A DNA stretch of 64,000 nucleotides from NCBI GenBank assembly GCA_013398175.1, contig VZRZ01002587.1, positions 164,480 through 228,479 on the forward strand, read 5' to 3'. Shown here one piece after another: positions 1-12,839 of the stretch; position 1 is the first letter of the stretch; each line of letters opens with the position of its first letter. The notes beneath the pieces were generated by a model, which saw only the letters and a program-made list of their open reading frames with translations, had not been told where the DNA came from and ran no database searches. Source of the DNA: Climacteris rufus (lineage: Eukaryota; Chordata; Aves; Passeriformes; Climacteridae). The translations under genes and the position numbers were made by a program.

Positions 1-3000
1 CTTCAGTAATTCTATTGCAACAGGCATTTTTTGATTGAAACTAAGTCCCTGCTTTGAGAAGTGCAGAGTAATAATTTCCTAGGACAATATTTTTGCAGTG
101 TTGGAGATGCATTTTCACCATCTTGTTGTTTAAATGCTTCTGTTTCTGTTCACATTTGTTCAGAGCAACAGCACAGCCTGCATGCTCCAAGGCAGACCTG
201 GGCAGACATAGATGAGCCACAAAAGCTTCAGAGAGATCAAATAGGATTTGCTGTGAGAGCATCTGTGCAGCACACATCACTCTATAACAATTCTCAAGGT
301 ACAGCACCTTCCTTGTGTGTTCATTCATTTCCCCTGAACAGATCTGGACAGCCTTATGAAAGGTATCACACTCCCTATCTCTTTGTTCCCCCATCTAGCA
401 TGTCTTTCAAATGAATGTCCTTTTCCTCCCTCTTTCCATCATTCTTTCCATTTGGCAGGTCCTTCTGCCATTGCCAGCCTGCAGAACATTACCTTTGAGA
501 CAAAAGAAAACCTATGAAACCTAAGGGCCTTCTCTGAGGAGAGACAGCAACACTTCTAGGTCTGAATCATCATTCAGAAGTGTGGGGAATGGAGAAGAAT
601 TTACATGCATTTGTATATGATATTTCTGCAAACTGCTGCCATGTTTGTAAGCAGAGTATAAGTATCAAAATTTAAAATTTATTTCTTGTCTCCATAATTT
701 CCTTGTTCTGTTCACTGTAGCAGTGCTTCTAGCCCCAAAGGCTGCAGTTTGAGGAGAGTACTGATGAAAAGGGCTGTAACGCCTGTGACTGTGGTGCACA
801 GGGAACTTCCAGGAGAGCACACTAAAAACTCTGAAGCAGTTTCCAATACTAAAGTCATGGAAGTGTCAGAGCTTTCATATCTTTTCCCGAGATAAGGCTT
901 GAGAAGTTTTAAGCACACTGGTTAGAGGCAATTATTTGGCTCTCCAATGCCTACCTCTACTACTTCCCTTGAGTGCTACATCGATTTTAAGGGGCATTGT
1001 CAAGGATTAAAAGTTCTACATGTCAAGATTGCAACCTGACCCTGCTGCACCGCAGTAACCAGCAATTATGGAACACAAAACACTCAATGGACAAGCAACT
1101 GAAATGTAAGGGAAAGATTTGTCTGGATGATAAAATTCAACATTCAAATCATGCTCCCATGCTCCAGGGAGTTCTGTGGGTCATAGTCTCAGAGAATGAG
1201 AAAAGTCAGCTTCACCTCTTTTTCTGGTCACACTTTGCGGGTGCCTCACAGCAGGAACAGAGAGCAAAGACTCCAGTTCCTATTAAAAACCAATCCTAAA
1301 CACAGTCTTGTAGCTGGCACCCGGCAGTTACTGGGCTACATGTCAGCTGCAGCATCTGGGCAGGAACTGGAGCACAAGGCAGTAAAAGCTTGATGGTGAA
1401 GGAGGGTAGTTTTCTATCATCCACCAATAAGAGACACAGCCTTTTTCAGATGGAAATCACCAAAACTGAATGAAACCTCACCCAGACCCCAGGTCTTTTT
1501 CTAGAGGATGTGCAGGCAAAGAACCTAGTTGCACACCCAGTTGGGCACCTAACACTCTATAAGTGAGTTTCATGCACAATAAGTTTTGATTAGGATTTCA
1601 GCCAACATACACAGTGTAGTACCATTCAGAACAGATGCAACAAGAGGGTAAAAAGAAAAGGGACTGCTTAGAAAGGGCAGAGTCAGTGCTGGTTTTTCTA
1701 GTGGCTCCTGCACAACTTGTCTTGAATAGGAACCCCTCCAGGGAGGCTGTGAACTCACAATATCTCCCCAACAATGGGTGCTTTCAGGCATGGGAAAGCA
1801 TAGGGAAGGAGAGACAGAGTCAAACTAGAATTGTACTGCAGATTCCTTCTTTCACTGTGGCACAGTGAAAATTGTTCCAGAGAGAAAATTATGAGGAAGA
1901 AAAATGGAAAGTCATTCTGAGCAGGATTTCTGAGCTTGTGAAACTTCTATCAGTTCTATTTCATTCACAAAGTGAAACAAATCACCATTGCAAAAATGAA
2001 ATTAAACCTTACCAGAGTATAGCTCTGCCATGCACCATGAGTCAATGTCCATTACACATGGTACTCCTTCCCTTTGATGGGGAATTGATGCAATAGTACT
2101 GTCTGTCCCACAGAATGGGTTTCCCACTGCCCAGCAAATTCACCACTGTATCACTGTAGCTCAAGTGGATTCTCCAGAGGTTTGAACTGCTTCTTGTTGC
2201 TGCATAAAACACAGTTAACTGCTCGTGCCATTGAAAACCTTCACCTACTACTTCAAGCTCAGAGTTTCCATTTACTCGGAAATGACCATGTTTTCCTCTG
2301 GTGTAAATTTTTTATTTTAGTTTCTGACCAAGTGCAAGGACAAAAAACAGGACAATTCTGTAAATATGCCTGTCCTGAGCTGTTCTCTTGCAATGTTGCT
2401 GGACTGCACAACGCTGACATCTACAATTTCTAATAGGTGAGCCAGGGCTTTTTAAAATTCATTTACATGATGTTTTTGCCACCACTTGTATTTTCGTATG
2501 CAAACAAGCAGGGCAAATATACTAATGAGCTCTAGTTCTAGGTTATATACTAAAAACATGAAAAGCCCCATCAACAAATTTTCCACCCCGTATTTTCTTC
2601 ATATAAGCATTCAAATTACATACACACAGATTACAATTACTTAATTGCTCCTAACAAATTTGAAGTTTATATTTTGCAATTATTCCTACACTGAAAGAAT
2701 ATAATTAAAAGCCAGGGTTTTTTTAATATTTAAAAGCCAGCCAATGATTTGGAATTTTGAGTGAGAGAAAAATTGATGTCATGAAGTTTGTAATAGTTTG
2801 ATTCTGTTTAGTGCTATTTCTAAACAATAGAGAACATATTTAAAATATTGTTCAGTATAAGTTTTGTTGACTTACTATAGGTCACTGTACTCTGTGAAAA
2901 ACCTGCATTTTAAGGATTTTTCATTTTTTTCCTCAAGAAATGATATTGGCAATGTTACATATTATAATGGCTTAAATGTTTTATCACCCTTTATTTTTAA

Positions 3001-5195
3001 AATGTGTACAGTCTTATTTTAAAGTATCAGTTACTCTCCATTAGCCTAGTCTTTCTACTTAATAATTGCCTGCCAGCTATTCATTAGCATTGTCTAAATA
3101 CCCAGGTATATTTAAATTATTTGGAGTATTTCGTGATTTGGAGAACACTGCAATTTTCTGCATCTACCTGGAGGCATTAAAAATAGATGTGACTATCAAT
3201 AGTTACAAAATTCAGTCATCTGAATCATGCCTATGGTTAGGAAGACACAGCCACGAGTCACTTAGTAAATTTAGAAAAATTTACCATAGCTGGTTACTTC
3301 GTGTTCATACAAACTACAGTTTGGTGAACAACATAGATTAAAAAGAGGAATTTGGATTGCAAAGGGTTGAACTTCTAGGTTACAATGAAAATCAAAGATG
3401 TACCACTAGCATTTCAGCTCTCTTTCCATCCATAGTTTAGTGTTTTAGTCTAGTCATGCAACAACAATTTGGTTTCAAATAGAAAGGATTGTTAACATCA
3501 AGTTTTTAAGCAGAATCAGATCCGAATCTCAAAACTGAGGCTCAGAAAATCCAAGTATCATCTGTTTTAGCACAGAAGTCTCTTGCAGCCTTCTTGAAGG
3601 CTTATAATGCAAAATCTACATTGTGCAGGCCAGCCTACAAAAGTTTGCAAGACTAACTTCATGAAACACTAAACTCACACAACATGTTCCTGACTAAAAT
3701 GTAGTATAGGACAAAGCCTATTCTTTATGGTGTTGACCTTAATTGCAGATGTTCCCCAAATGCTATGTGGAAAAAGAAAAAAAAATGATAGTATTAAAGT
3801 TACAATAAAACTAGGCTGAGGGTAGAGGAAGACAGAAGAAAAGCAGGTCTTTTGTGAAATTTGTGTCTCATCAACACTGCAGGGTATGCCACTATATAGG
3901 GTAATGCACAACACGATCATATAGTTCTAATTTTTATTTTCACAATCTTATACTCTTTGAAGAATTTTTAGGCAGCTGAGCTTCACTATTATGAATATAT
4001 GAAAATAACATCATAATATTTAATGTACAGTTCTTGGGGTAGACATTCTACTCTATTATAAAAAGTGGAACAATAATTCCACCTCTGTTATAAAATACAA
4101 AGAATGCTTAACCCCAGCAAAACAATACCAGATTTCAAGTGAGGAAAAAAAAATAGATGCTTAATAAATTGATAAGTACTTTTGAGCAATTAATTTCTTT
4201 TGAGCAATTAATATTTTTAAAATATTGTAATCCAATAAAAAAACTACTTGTAAACACGAATAAGCAAATGACAAACATGTTCTTCAATAGAAATAATTTC
4301 TGAGCTCTCACAGTAACCATTTCAACACATAATAGGCAATCACACTTTTAATGTCAGTCTTTCTCTTGAAATGTGTTGCTAATCAAGTTTATATCCTGCT
4401 GAGCACAGTGAGTGTAAGGTTATAGCACACTTTCCAAATGTCCTGAGAATGAGACTTCTCCTGATTTTCATAACTGGGGTAAAGCCTATACATTTTGATA
4501 AAAGTCAGAGGATTTTATCTCATTTGTTCTTTATTCAAATAATGTCCTCCTCAAAAATAATCTTACGAACTTCTTCGGTACTGTACACAAAAGCAATATT
4601 CAGTGTTTTTAGAGATAGTAATACACAAATTCTAGTCATGGTTTTAGGAAAATGCAAGGAAAGTTATGTTTTAACAACTTCTGTTTATTAGTTGAATTAC
4701 AACTATAAAGGGGTTTAGATATTAATTTAAATTTAATTTTGTCTGGTAATAATGTGACAATTGTGACAATGAAGAATGTGCTAGAAAATTTGCTAATAAA
4801 TTTGGAAATATTTCTTGAATTAATGTTGAAAAATTGTTTTGTTCAAATCCATTTCATCTTCCTTGGTCAAAATATGACAGTATTCTTACAATAATATAAT
4901 CTTCTTACTTGTAAGATTTCTGCTTTGTGTTTTGATTGGCCCACCATAGACAAGAAATACCAAAAAAGGTAAAAGCATTCAAATTTAAAACCTGGGGTTT
5001 ATTTCATTTTATTAAGCATAAAAAGCAAGTTATATTTATTTAAATTTTCAGAAAGCTTGTGCATTATGTCTCACCAAAAAAATCTTTCCTCTCTACAGAA
5101 AAATTACTAAAATACTACCAATAACCTGTGAACACTCAGGGTTCATCTTGTCTTTAGTGTGTGTTTATATATTTGTATGTTTATATTTATATGTT
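1..5195. other. Anonymous AT-rich noncoding DNA
   Basis: No gene, RNA or clear transposon is seen here. Open frames on both strands are short (at most about 117 codons), overlap one another and carry no domain. The first 2 kb is a little richer in GC than the 2.4-5.1 kb part, which is strongly AT-rich with many short A and T runs. The only internal structure noted is a short tandem duplication at 4179-4212. The sequence would fit intergenic DNA or a long intron. Confidence 0.6.
4179..4212. repeat. 16-bp tandem duplication
   Basis: The word CTTTTGAGCAATTAAT occurs at 4179-4194 and again at 4197-4212, an exact copy at an 18-bp offset. It looks like replication slippage in AT-rich DNA. Confidence 0.8.
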
Positions 5196-5536
5196 ATGAT
5201 ATGTTGCCCTGAGTTTTGCAGTTCTTCGATGTTTTCATTCTTCTGTAGCAGCTTCTCACACATTCTCTGTAAACATAGCCATGTTTTCCTAACTGTGTTC
5301 TATTGTTTGCATTCCTTTCTCCTGGGCAGAGAAATCTGATGGATATTTCCTTTGACCAGTGTGATGGAGAGGTGGCAGTTTCTCCCTCCAATCCACTGTG
5401 ATTTCTAGAGGATACATAAAATAAAGTGCGGGGTCTGGGAGGGCAGTGCTGCCCAGCTTTTTGGCCCGCAGTCTTGGCTCTCTCTCTCTTCAACGCGTGT
5501 CTGTGTCTTTCTTTTGTGTCTCATGCGACAATTATA
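5196..5536 (+). mobile_element. Solo LTR, family A copy 1 (ERVK-type)
   Basis: The LTR proper runs from 5202 (TGTTGCCCTG) to 5530 (ATGCGACA), 329 bp, so it begins TG and ends CA. It is flanked by 6-bp sequences atgata (5196-5201) and attata (5531-5536), which match at five of six bases and look like an aged target-site duplication. A 6-bp duplication is typical of avian class II (ERVK-like) elements. A TATA-like and AATAAA-containing AT block lies near 5415-5425, followed by a GC-richer R/U5 part. No gag, pol or env sequence adjoins it, so it is a solo LTR left by LTR-LTR recombination. Copies 2 and 3 lie at 52376 and 25113-25469. The repeat-library name cannot be given from sight. Confidence 0.8.
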
Positions 5537-5639
5537 TGTTTATATTACGAAAATATCAGAAAGATTCTGAGAACTTATACTTAATGAAAGAAAAGCTAGA
5601 AGTCTTTTTCTTCTGGTTTAGATTAAAGTTTAAGGATGG

Positions 5640-5704
5640 GGCAGGGAGATGGAAACAGAGAATCTTTAAGGTCCCTTCCAACCCAAACCATTCAATGGTT
5701 CTAC
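5640..5704 (+). mobile_element. CR1 LINE 3' tail fragment
   Basis: The run GGTCCCTTCCAACCCAAACC at about 5670-5689, followed by ATTCAATGGTTCTA, is the standard end of bird CR1 elements: the conserved 3' UTR hairpin side plus a decayed copy of the terminal octamer repeat. Only about 65 bp can be followed, so this is an extreme 5' truncation, which is usual for CR1. It lies about 110 bp past the LTR at 5202-5530. Confidence 0.75.
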
Positions 5705-8447
5705 AAATATACAAGCAGAAACAGAAAAATTCCCTGAATTTTTTGGATGGTTGTTGGATTTCATTTATGTCAGTAAATGTTCATTAAGGACCTTTAAAAT
5801 ACAGTGAAGCACATTTGTGTAGTGGATTGGAGAGATAATTACACACTTTAAACACAAACTGGCAACACAGTGATAATTGCTTGCCTTCCCAAGTTTCCAG
5901 TCACTGATGGTGAGAATATATATTTACCGAATAATGGCATGTTACCTGGGGGTTTCATTGGTTAATGCGATGCATGGGGACATTGCCTGGAGCTTTCTTG
6001 TCCCCAGTTCATATCCTAAGGTTCTTAATAATAATCTATGGCAATCCTTTCAAAATAAATATATGCTTTTGTAGATTGAGGGTGGAGGTTTGATGCCAAA
6101 GGACAAAAGGTTCTCCCTGGCATTTACATTAAAAATGAGAATCACAGTTTCCTCTAATTATACAGTCTACCAAAAGCTCTAGTTCCACTTGTTAAAACCT
6201 GGCTTCATTTTCCAATGATGTCCGTCATCTCTGTTGCTGAATACAGTTTTCTTCTTTCACAAATGTAAGTTCCAAGTTAGGGTGTACATTCTTATCTGCA
6301 CAATGGAAATTAACATTCAGCACAGTTTTCCAGTTTTTTGGAAACTAGCAAGATCCCTACTGAGTTGTGTAGGCTAAAGTGGCATAGTTAGCCAATCAAA
6401 GAGAAGTATAAAAGGCTGAACACACGAACACACTCCGATTGTTTCTGGAACAAGAGATTAATATTATATGCAACGCTTATTTGCGAATGCATATTCGGAA
6501 GAAAAGGTTTTTGTCTTGTATTTTAAAAGCTGAGTTGTATTCTGTGTCCCTAACAGTATGCCAAGACTGAATTTGTCAAGTGAATTTCTTAGAGGTTCAC
6601 ATGTGAATCAAGGGGGTGAGGGACACAGTTCAGTTGTGCTGAATGTTATCTTGTGATATTTTGTTTAGGATTCTAAGACACCCAGAAAGCTGGTGCAGCC
6701 CAAGGCCTTTGGGACATTTGCATGTGACTGCAGTTGTAAGTACAAGAGTTTGGACAGTTCTATTCAGGCCAATGTGCCCCAAGAGTTTAAACTATGGTGC
6801 ATGAAAAGATCAGTTTTGAAGCCAAGAGTTGATAGACTCTCATGTAACAAGAACCACATTAACTATTCTAGGTTATGTATTTATTGCCATGCTAGTGGAT
6901 CCACATTAGCAATGTCCCCCTGTTGTTTCTTGCTTAGAATTGCCTCCAGCACAAACTGACAAGTTCCTCAGAAATATGTGGACATATATAATTTGTTCTG
7001 TCTTCATGTTTGTCCCAAAATGACCCTATTTGGACTTACAGGCTACAACCAGTAAATTGGATGCTTCACCCAAACCGTTCTTCACCAGTGCGAGCCTGGG
7101 GAACAGTAAGGGTCCTAAAACCAGGTGGCCCAAAGTGGCACATATCCATACAGTTAAATGTTTCACTTGCCAGAAGTGTGAAATGATCCAAAACACCAAA
7201 TGGAAACAGTGTTTGACCTGTTTACCTGTTGATAACTCCTAGGCTATGCCAGAAATTGTTTGGGGAGTCCCCAGGTATTGAGTCTAAAAGCATGCTAAGG
7301 GGCTGTCTAAGCCCTGTTGCAGCACGTGTAGTCCTATCTAGAGCCTGGGAATTCCTCGCTCAGGTACCATTCAATTTACTGGTACAGAGTTGGACACAGA
7401 GTTGGCCTTTCTGGTCTGTAGGAAAGAGTCATAAGGGCATTTTTTTTAATCTGGTCTCCTCTTTGCAATGCATGAGAATATCATCTCTAAATCCTACTTT
7501 AAGAACTGCCAGCCAGCAGAAGCATAGCAATAGGGGACTTCTTGCTGAGGTTTATGTGGTCTGGGAGAAATTTTGCTGAGAAAAGAAAGACTGGATGTCA
7601 TGGTGAGCATGCTTAGGTTAGGCAGTTGAGCAAGATGCTTGGGAAGCTTCTGACACCACACTTTCCAAGGAAAGGAAAGGGAAATCTACCCCCTAGACTT
7701 CTGAATACCCCAGCAGAACTCCTTGGGAATCTGCCCTACACAAGGACATCTTTTGTTCAAAGGACCTCAGGGAATCATGTTCTAATGTGCTCGTGGGAAG
7801 AGGAGCACTGTGTATGACACAACCTTTTGTACAGAGCGCTGAAGATGGGCTTTTATGTCTCACTGTTTTACGCCCAACTGCTGCCATCTGGGAAGCACTT
7901 CTGATGACTGTTTGTCAGAACCTCATGGCACAAAAATGCCATGGTAAGTAAGCACAGCTGGTCCACAGCCATGATCCATCTGCCATGGCTTTTGCAGAAA
8001 TGCTGCCAATACATTTCAAGCCTGAAATGAGCACTGTTACCTGCAAGTGCCAGGAGAGTACTCAGGATCTTCGTTTCTCCCTTTCCTGTGATGCATGGGT
8101 TTATACAAAACTGAAAGATGCCCTCAAAACTGCCCTCCAGCTTCTGGCCATGCTGCCCCTGCATCTTGCAACAAGAGGTAGCGAGTTCAGCACAGCAGCT
8201 GAACAAGCTATGGATATGAGGCGCTGGCAAGCCAAGAGCATGAGTAGCACAGACAGGCTGAGAGCAGTGTGGGCAGCCAGAGATCTGAGAAGCCTGAGCT
8301 TGCTTCAGTCAAAGTGTAACATTTCTGGAATTAAATGGAATCATAGGCACACATAAAAAGTGGTATAGAAAGATGCAGCTTTGTAATCACAGCAAAGATT
8401 TTAAGTTCTAGCTCCAATAAGATGTTGATTCACAACAGAAACTAGTA
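5705..8447. other. Anonymous noncoding DNA with a GC-richer tract
   Basis: No gene is recognised. From 5705 to about 6950 the sequence is AT-rich. From about 7030 to 8360 it is clearly richer in GC and holds overlapping open frames on both strands (for example 7868-8230 minus, 120 codons; 7985-8356 plus, 123 codons) without any known domain. Open frames on both strands at once reflect base composition more than coding. The tract may be an old, unrecognised repeat. A promoter-like CCAAT/TATA arrangement sits at 6391-6415. Confidence 0.5.
6391..6415 (+). promoter_or_regulatory. CCAAT- and TATA-like motifs, unassigned
   Basis: GCCAATC at 6391-6397 is followed by GTATAAAAGG at 6407-6416. Each fits an RNA polymerase II core-promoter motif, but the 10-bp gap between them is far shorter than in usual promoters and no gene or LTR boundary could be placed around them. 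This may be a remnant of an LTR U3 region or chance in AT-rich DNA. Confidence 0.25.
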
Positions 8448-8914
8448 CAGCAGTGTAGCAGTGTGCTTGGCAAAAGCTGCTTCTTTTGAGCTTCAGGTTT
8501 GGTGGGAAGAAAGACAAGGCAAAGCCCTCAGCCTTCTTCCTCCAATATTTGAACCCTCTGCCTCAGCTGTGGTAAAATCCCATATTTCCCTTGTGTTACC
8601 TGTACCCATATCTTAGATGCCATATACGGCTATGCCCTGGAAAGTTCCCCTCCACCGGTCACTTTGAAATACGTGGTTTCCCTTTGGGTGTTTCCTGGTC
8701 CCACTTCTCTTTAAAAGAGCCCTGCAGGGCTCTCTTGATCTTTTTCTTCTGGGTTACTCCAGCCACCTGGATATCTCTGGACCCTCAAAACGCAACACTG
8801 GACTCACAATAAACGGCTGTTATCCCAGAGAAGAGCCCTCTGTCTAAGCCTTTTATTCTCGTCAGTGCTAGTACACCACACCTGGGGAAACTCTTGTCCT
8901 AGAGGAGCCAGCAG
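8448..8914 (+). mobile_element. Solo LTR, family B copy 1
   Basis: The left end is fixed at 8454 (TGTAGCAG) because the same sequence starts a second copy at 63930 in unrelated flanking DNA. A TATA-like TTTAAAA lies at 8710-8716, a perfect 18-bp palindrome at 8716-8733 where R should begin, and AATAAA at 8808-8813, about 100 bp on, as in retroviral LTRs. The right end is less certain: cagcag occurs just outside the left end (8448-8453) and again at 8909-8914, which would put the end near 8908-8910, but the expected CA terminus falls one or two bases off. No internal viral genes adjoin it. Confidence 0.7.
8716..8733. repeat. 18-bp perfect palindrome in LTR R region
   Basis: AGAGCCCTGCAGGGCTCT reads the same on both strands. 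It follows the TATA-like motif of the family B LTR directly, where transcription would be expected to start about 20-30 bp later. In RNA it could form a short stem. Confidence 0.85.
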
Positions 8915-9469
8915 AAACAGGTTATCTGCAGTAGCTAGAACTCTGTCCTTTGGGAGAGTTGTAAAACCATTGCAACTCATCCTAGCAGGAATTCCACTCA
9001 CATAAAGGCACTGTCACTACCTTGAAAGCATCCGGGATAAGTGCTTTTACAGCAGTAGGACCAAGAAAAATTAATTTTCAATATAGCAAAAAGCTATGAT
9101 TTCTGAAGCAACTAGGTGTAAAACAAAACATGTTTAGTAACTTGAAAGGAGTGACTATTCAAACTGCCCCAAAATGAAACTGCACTGAGACTTCAAAAGC
9201 GCAGAAATACTGGCAAAACTGAGAAGCTGCAGAATAGTTCAGAAGAGGGAAATGTGTTTTAAATAAGCAAGGCAGACCAAAACCATTTGGAAATCATGCC
9301 AGCAACTGCTTAATAACTGACATATTAAGTTAGGGAGAGCTTTTAGAAGAAGCATTGCCTTCACCAAGCACAAATGAAAAGTAGATGTGCATGGTCTAGG
9401 ACAGCACCAGTGTGCCTTGTCCCCAGATCCTCACTGCTCATTTTTCTGTAATTTGGCAAATAAGGTGAC
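8915..9469. other. Anonymous noncoding DNA
   Basis: About 550 bp between the family B LTR and a CR1 fragment. No gene, repeat or RNA is recognised in it. Confidence 0.5.
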
Positions 9470-10036
9470 TGAACATAGCAGGAGATATGACCTTGTCATA
9501 GAAGGAGATATGTTTGGTCAAGAAGGATCTGTTTTTCCTAAACCCATGCTGGCTGTGTCTGATCCCCTGGTTGTCCTGCATGTGCCATGTGGTGGCACTC
9601 AAGATGTTTCTCTCCATGACCGTCCCCAGCACCAAGGTCAGGCCAACAGACCTGTATTTCCCTAGATCCTCCTTCTGAACCGTCTTGTGAATAGCCATCT
9701 GCCACGATGAAACTGTCAATCAGACTTCTACACAGACCAGAGTCTGCCCCCAAGAAGTCCAAGGTGGGTGACTGTTCAGCTACACCGCCTCCTTCCTTCT
9801 GTGAGAATTTTCCAAATCTATCATTTGATGACCACTGTGCCTCTGAGGCCTTCAACCATCACATCATCCACAAGTCTTTTTCTGTTCACAAGTAGCAGGT
9901 CTAGCAGGGCACCTTCCCTAGTTGGCTTGTTTTCCAGCTGCAACATTAAGTTATCTCCCACACACTCCAGGAATCTCCTGGAATATTTCTTTTCTGCCGT
10001 GTTGTATTTCCAGCAGACATCTGGTAATGAGAGCAA
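9470..10036 (-). pseudogene. CR1 LINE ORF2 fragment (endonuclease end and RT start)
   Basis: On the minus strand, 10036 to 9821 reads through the end of the CR1 endonuclease region (CWKYNTAEKKYSRRFLEC, then TREGALLDLLLVNR). A following piece near 9780-9720 (TLDFLGADSGLCRSL) matches the linker. From about 9719 the frame enters the start of the reverse transcriptase (YRSVGLTLVLGTVMER, WHMQDNQGIRHSQHGFRK, ISFYDKV). Complete CR1 ORF2 has a much longer stretch between endonuclease and RT, so an internal deletion is inferred near 9719-9750. Homology ends at about 9470, before the RT catalytic motifs. Frame changes and lost ends make it non-functional. Confidence 0.9.
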
Positions 10037-12839
10037 GGGTTAGTGGTTGTGAGACTTCTCCCAGTTGCTTATAAAATATTTCATCTTCCTCTTCATTGTA
10101 ATTGACATAACACAACAGAGGTTTAAAAGAACTACACTGTACAAAAGACCAGCATAGCTTGTTCATAGCCAAAGTAATACTAACAAGACAAGAATATCCA
10201 GAAAAATTGACCATTGCCATGAAAAGGTGATTTTCCCCCTTTTTTCCCCTATTTGTGCTCAGCCTAGGCTGATATATGTGCAGCTCTGTGAGCTTGGGAT
10301 GACCAGTGAGGTTCCAGGGGATGTTGACCATGCAAACACAAATGTTCAAGAATTAGGTAGCACAATTCAGTGCTATTTAAAATGTACACATCTGTGGAGA
10401 TAAGTTACTTACTGTAACAAGTCTGCACCAGGTTTAAGTGTTGGAGATGTGCATTATGCCACTACTGCATGTCACTATTGAGACAGACAAAAAAAAAAGT
10501 GTTGGAGATGGCTGGGATGGGCCCTCCCTCCTTCTGCAAAATACTCTGCTTTTGACTCAGTTTCTCCTCTGGATGATGATCACCCAATGAGATGATGCAG
10601 AAACCGTAAATTTCTACCCTCAAATCTTGCTTCCTCTGAATGCAGGCTTAAGACCACATGGTATCAGTTACACACGTCACATTTGGAAATTTTTCTTCCT
10701 AATTTTAAACAGAAATATTGATTTCTGCACAACCCAAAAGTGGCATGTGGATCACAAAATAAAAACCCAACAACCCTAAACTAAGAGATGCACCTGATGC
10801 TATCTAATAGAAAGTTTAAAAACAAAATTCAGCTTCTCTTGGAATGTGATGTTTTCATGGGACTGTGCAGGGAACAAAGAACCTCTTGTCTCCAGCTAGC
10901 CTCTTCATAACAATAGAGATGAGGGCAGCTAATCTTCACTGTTTACTAAAAGCCCTCTGGGCTGTTGAAATGATTTGGCAGCTTCTGTGCAGTTCATTAT
11001 GCCCAAATTATGAATATTCGCAATGTGCTCTCACTGGATCACTCTCGTCCCTTTACTGAAGGATAGTTTTGCAGATGCATATTCCCTCTGTCTCATTGAG
11101 CTAATCTGTAAATAATGGTGGATTGTGCACTGGAAGTTTGCACTGGCACTAGTTATATGATTACTGTTTTAAGGCCAGTCATTCCCTCAGCGATTAACCA
11201 TTCATTCAACCATTCACAGAATTGGTGCAAGCAGGTGCTTAAGAAGATCCTCTGGTGGTTCATCATACTACCCTAACAGACAGATAATGAGCAGACAAGA
11301 AAAAGAAAAGTAGAATATGAGATATCCATAGCATCTGTCATTTTTAATCAGGTGTTCTTCTCTATCGGAAATACAGACACATTAAAACCAGGAACAAGAG
11401 TCTCCCTCTTTGTTTCCTTCAGATCTGTAGTAATGGCAAATGCAGTCTTCCTTGAAAAGGATCAGAACAGGCTTTTCTTTCTCTGATATTTTTGTGTTGT
11501 GAAGTACTCCTTACTCAGACCAAGTCAAAGCACTCAGATTAAAATATGGTATCTAAAAGAGAGCTATTTACAAACACACAGTAGAAATAGTGCATGAAAG
11601 GTGTATGGCATAAAATACACAAATTTTCAAGTGCACATCATGCACAGAATTCCCAAGTTAAAAAAGGGGATGGAGCACAAAATTAGCAGGCACAGTGCTT
11701 GAACTTATGTACGGGCATAATGAAATAAAGTAGGAGGACACAATTATAGCCAACAATGTATAAAGTAGTTCTCCTAGAAATCAGAACACAAAGAAGAGGA
11801 AAAAGGGTAAGCATAAGGCTGGACAGCTACTGGAAATAGCCACATCTAAACAAATAGGGATGCTAAAGGTCATTTTGAATATGACATTTGAGTGAAGTCA
11901 AAACAAAGAGCTAATTGAGTAGCAGTAATTGTCACATAACTTTTAGTCTATAAAAGGCTTTTCAAATTTATTTCTATTGTTTAAACAGGTTCTGGTATCA
12001 ACTTCAATCTTTCTTATACATCAATAATTCTTTGAAGCCAGTTGTTACTTTACAGACAGCATCAAGGCTCTACAAAGACCTTTTCTATAATTGAGTTTAC
12101 ATATGAACAAATGTGGTAAAGGTGTCAAATTTGAGAGTTTCAGATGAAGGCTAACATCCTATTGTCAATATTTTCCTAGTGGAAACTTGGGGTCTTGAAG
12201 GACAAATACTTATCAATACAAGATTTATATGGAAGCATGTTAGGCAAGTCAATCCAATATCATAAGGAGGTAAAATCTGGATGCCATCTACTACAGAAGA
12301 AAAGTATGGATTAATCCCGTGGGGTTAATAGCATCTGTCAGTTTCATATAGGTCTCTCAGATACCCTACATCCTCTGAAATGTCACTGGATGTCTCTTTT
12401 TAGGTCCTCATATTCCTTGATCATGGTCAAGCCTTTTCACATTAGTTCTTCACTTTCAAAAATCCATTTCAAAGCAAAACTTTTGTTTTAGTCTCAGGGT
12501 TCCCTCTTCATTGGTAGGGTTTTCTGTCACACCATAGAACAAAAGACATGAAGTAAAACAAAATGGAAGTTATCACGATCTCAGAAAATGTTCTTTCACA
12601 ACGTTGCTAAAAAAATACTCAGCTTAGCCTTTATGACTCTGATCTGAAGAAGAAGAGAGATCCGTTGATCAAATACGGTATGACACATCGTTTTAAAAAT
12701 TAAACTCAATAAAAATTCAGTTTAAAAAAGTGCCGAAATGGAACCGAGACACACAATTTACTTGCTTTGTAAAGGTGGCACAAAAAAAATATGACTCTTA
12801 ATTGATCCCTTGGTGGCATGAGCAGGTCACAATGCAGAC

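Noticed and set aside
5202..5440. Intact provirus starting at the family A LTR
   Set aside because: No primer-binding site, gag, pol or env sequence follows, and a 6-bp near-duplication closes the element after 329 bp, so it is a solo LTR.
8441..8876. ctagtaca at 8442-8449 and 8868-8875 as the target duplication of family B
   Set aside because: The second copy at 63930 fixes the left end at 8454, five bases inside, so this repeat cannot directly flank the element. It is kept only as an unexplained coincidence.
9538..9855. Separate 105-codon minus-strand protein
   Set aside because: Its start overlaps the CR1 linker (TLDFLGADSGL) and the rest is a shifted frame of the CR1 reverse transcriptase, so it is not an independent gene.
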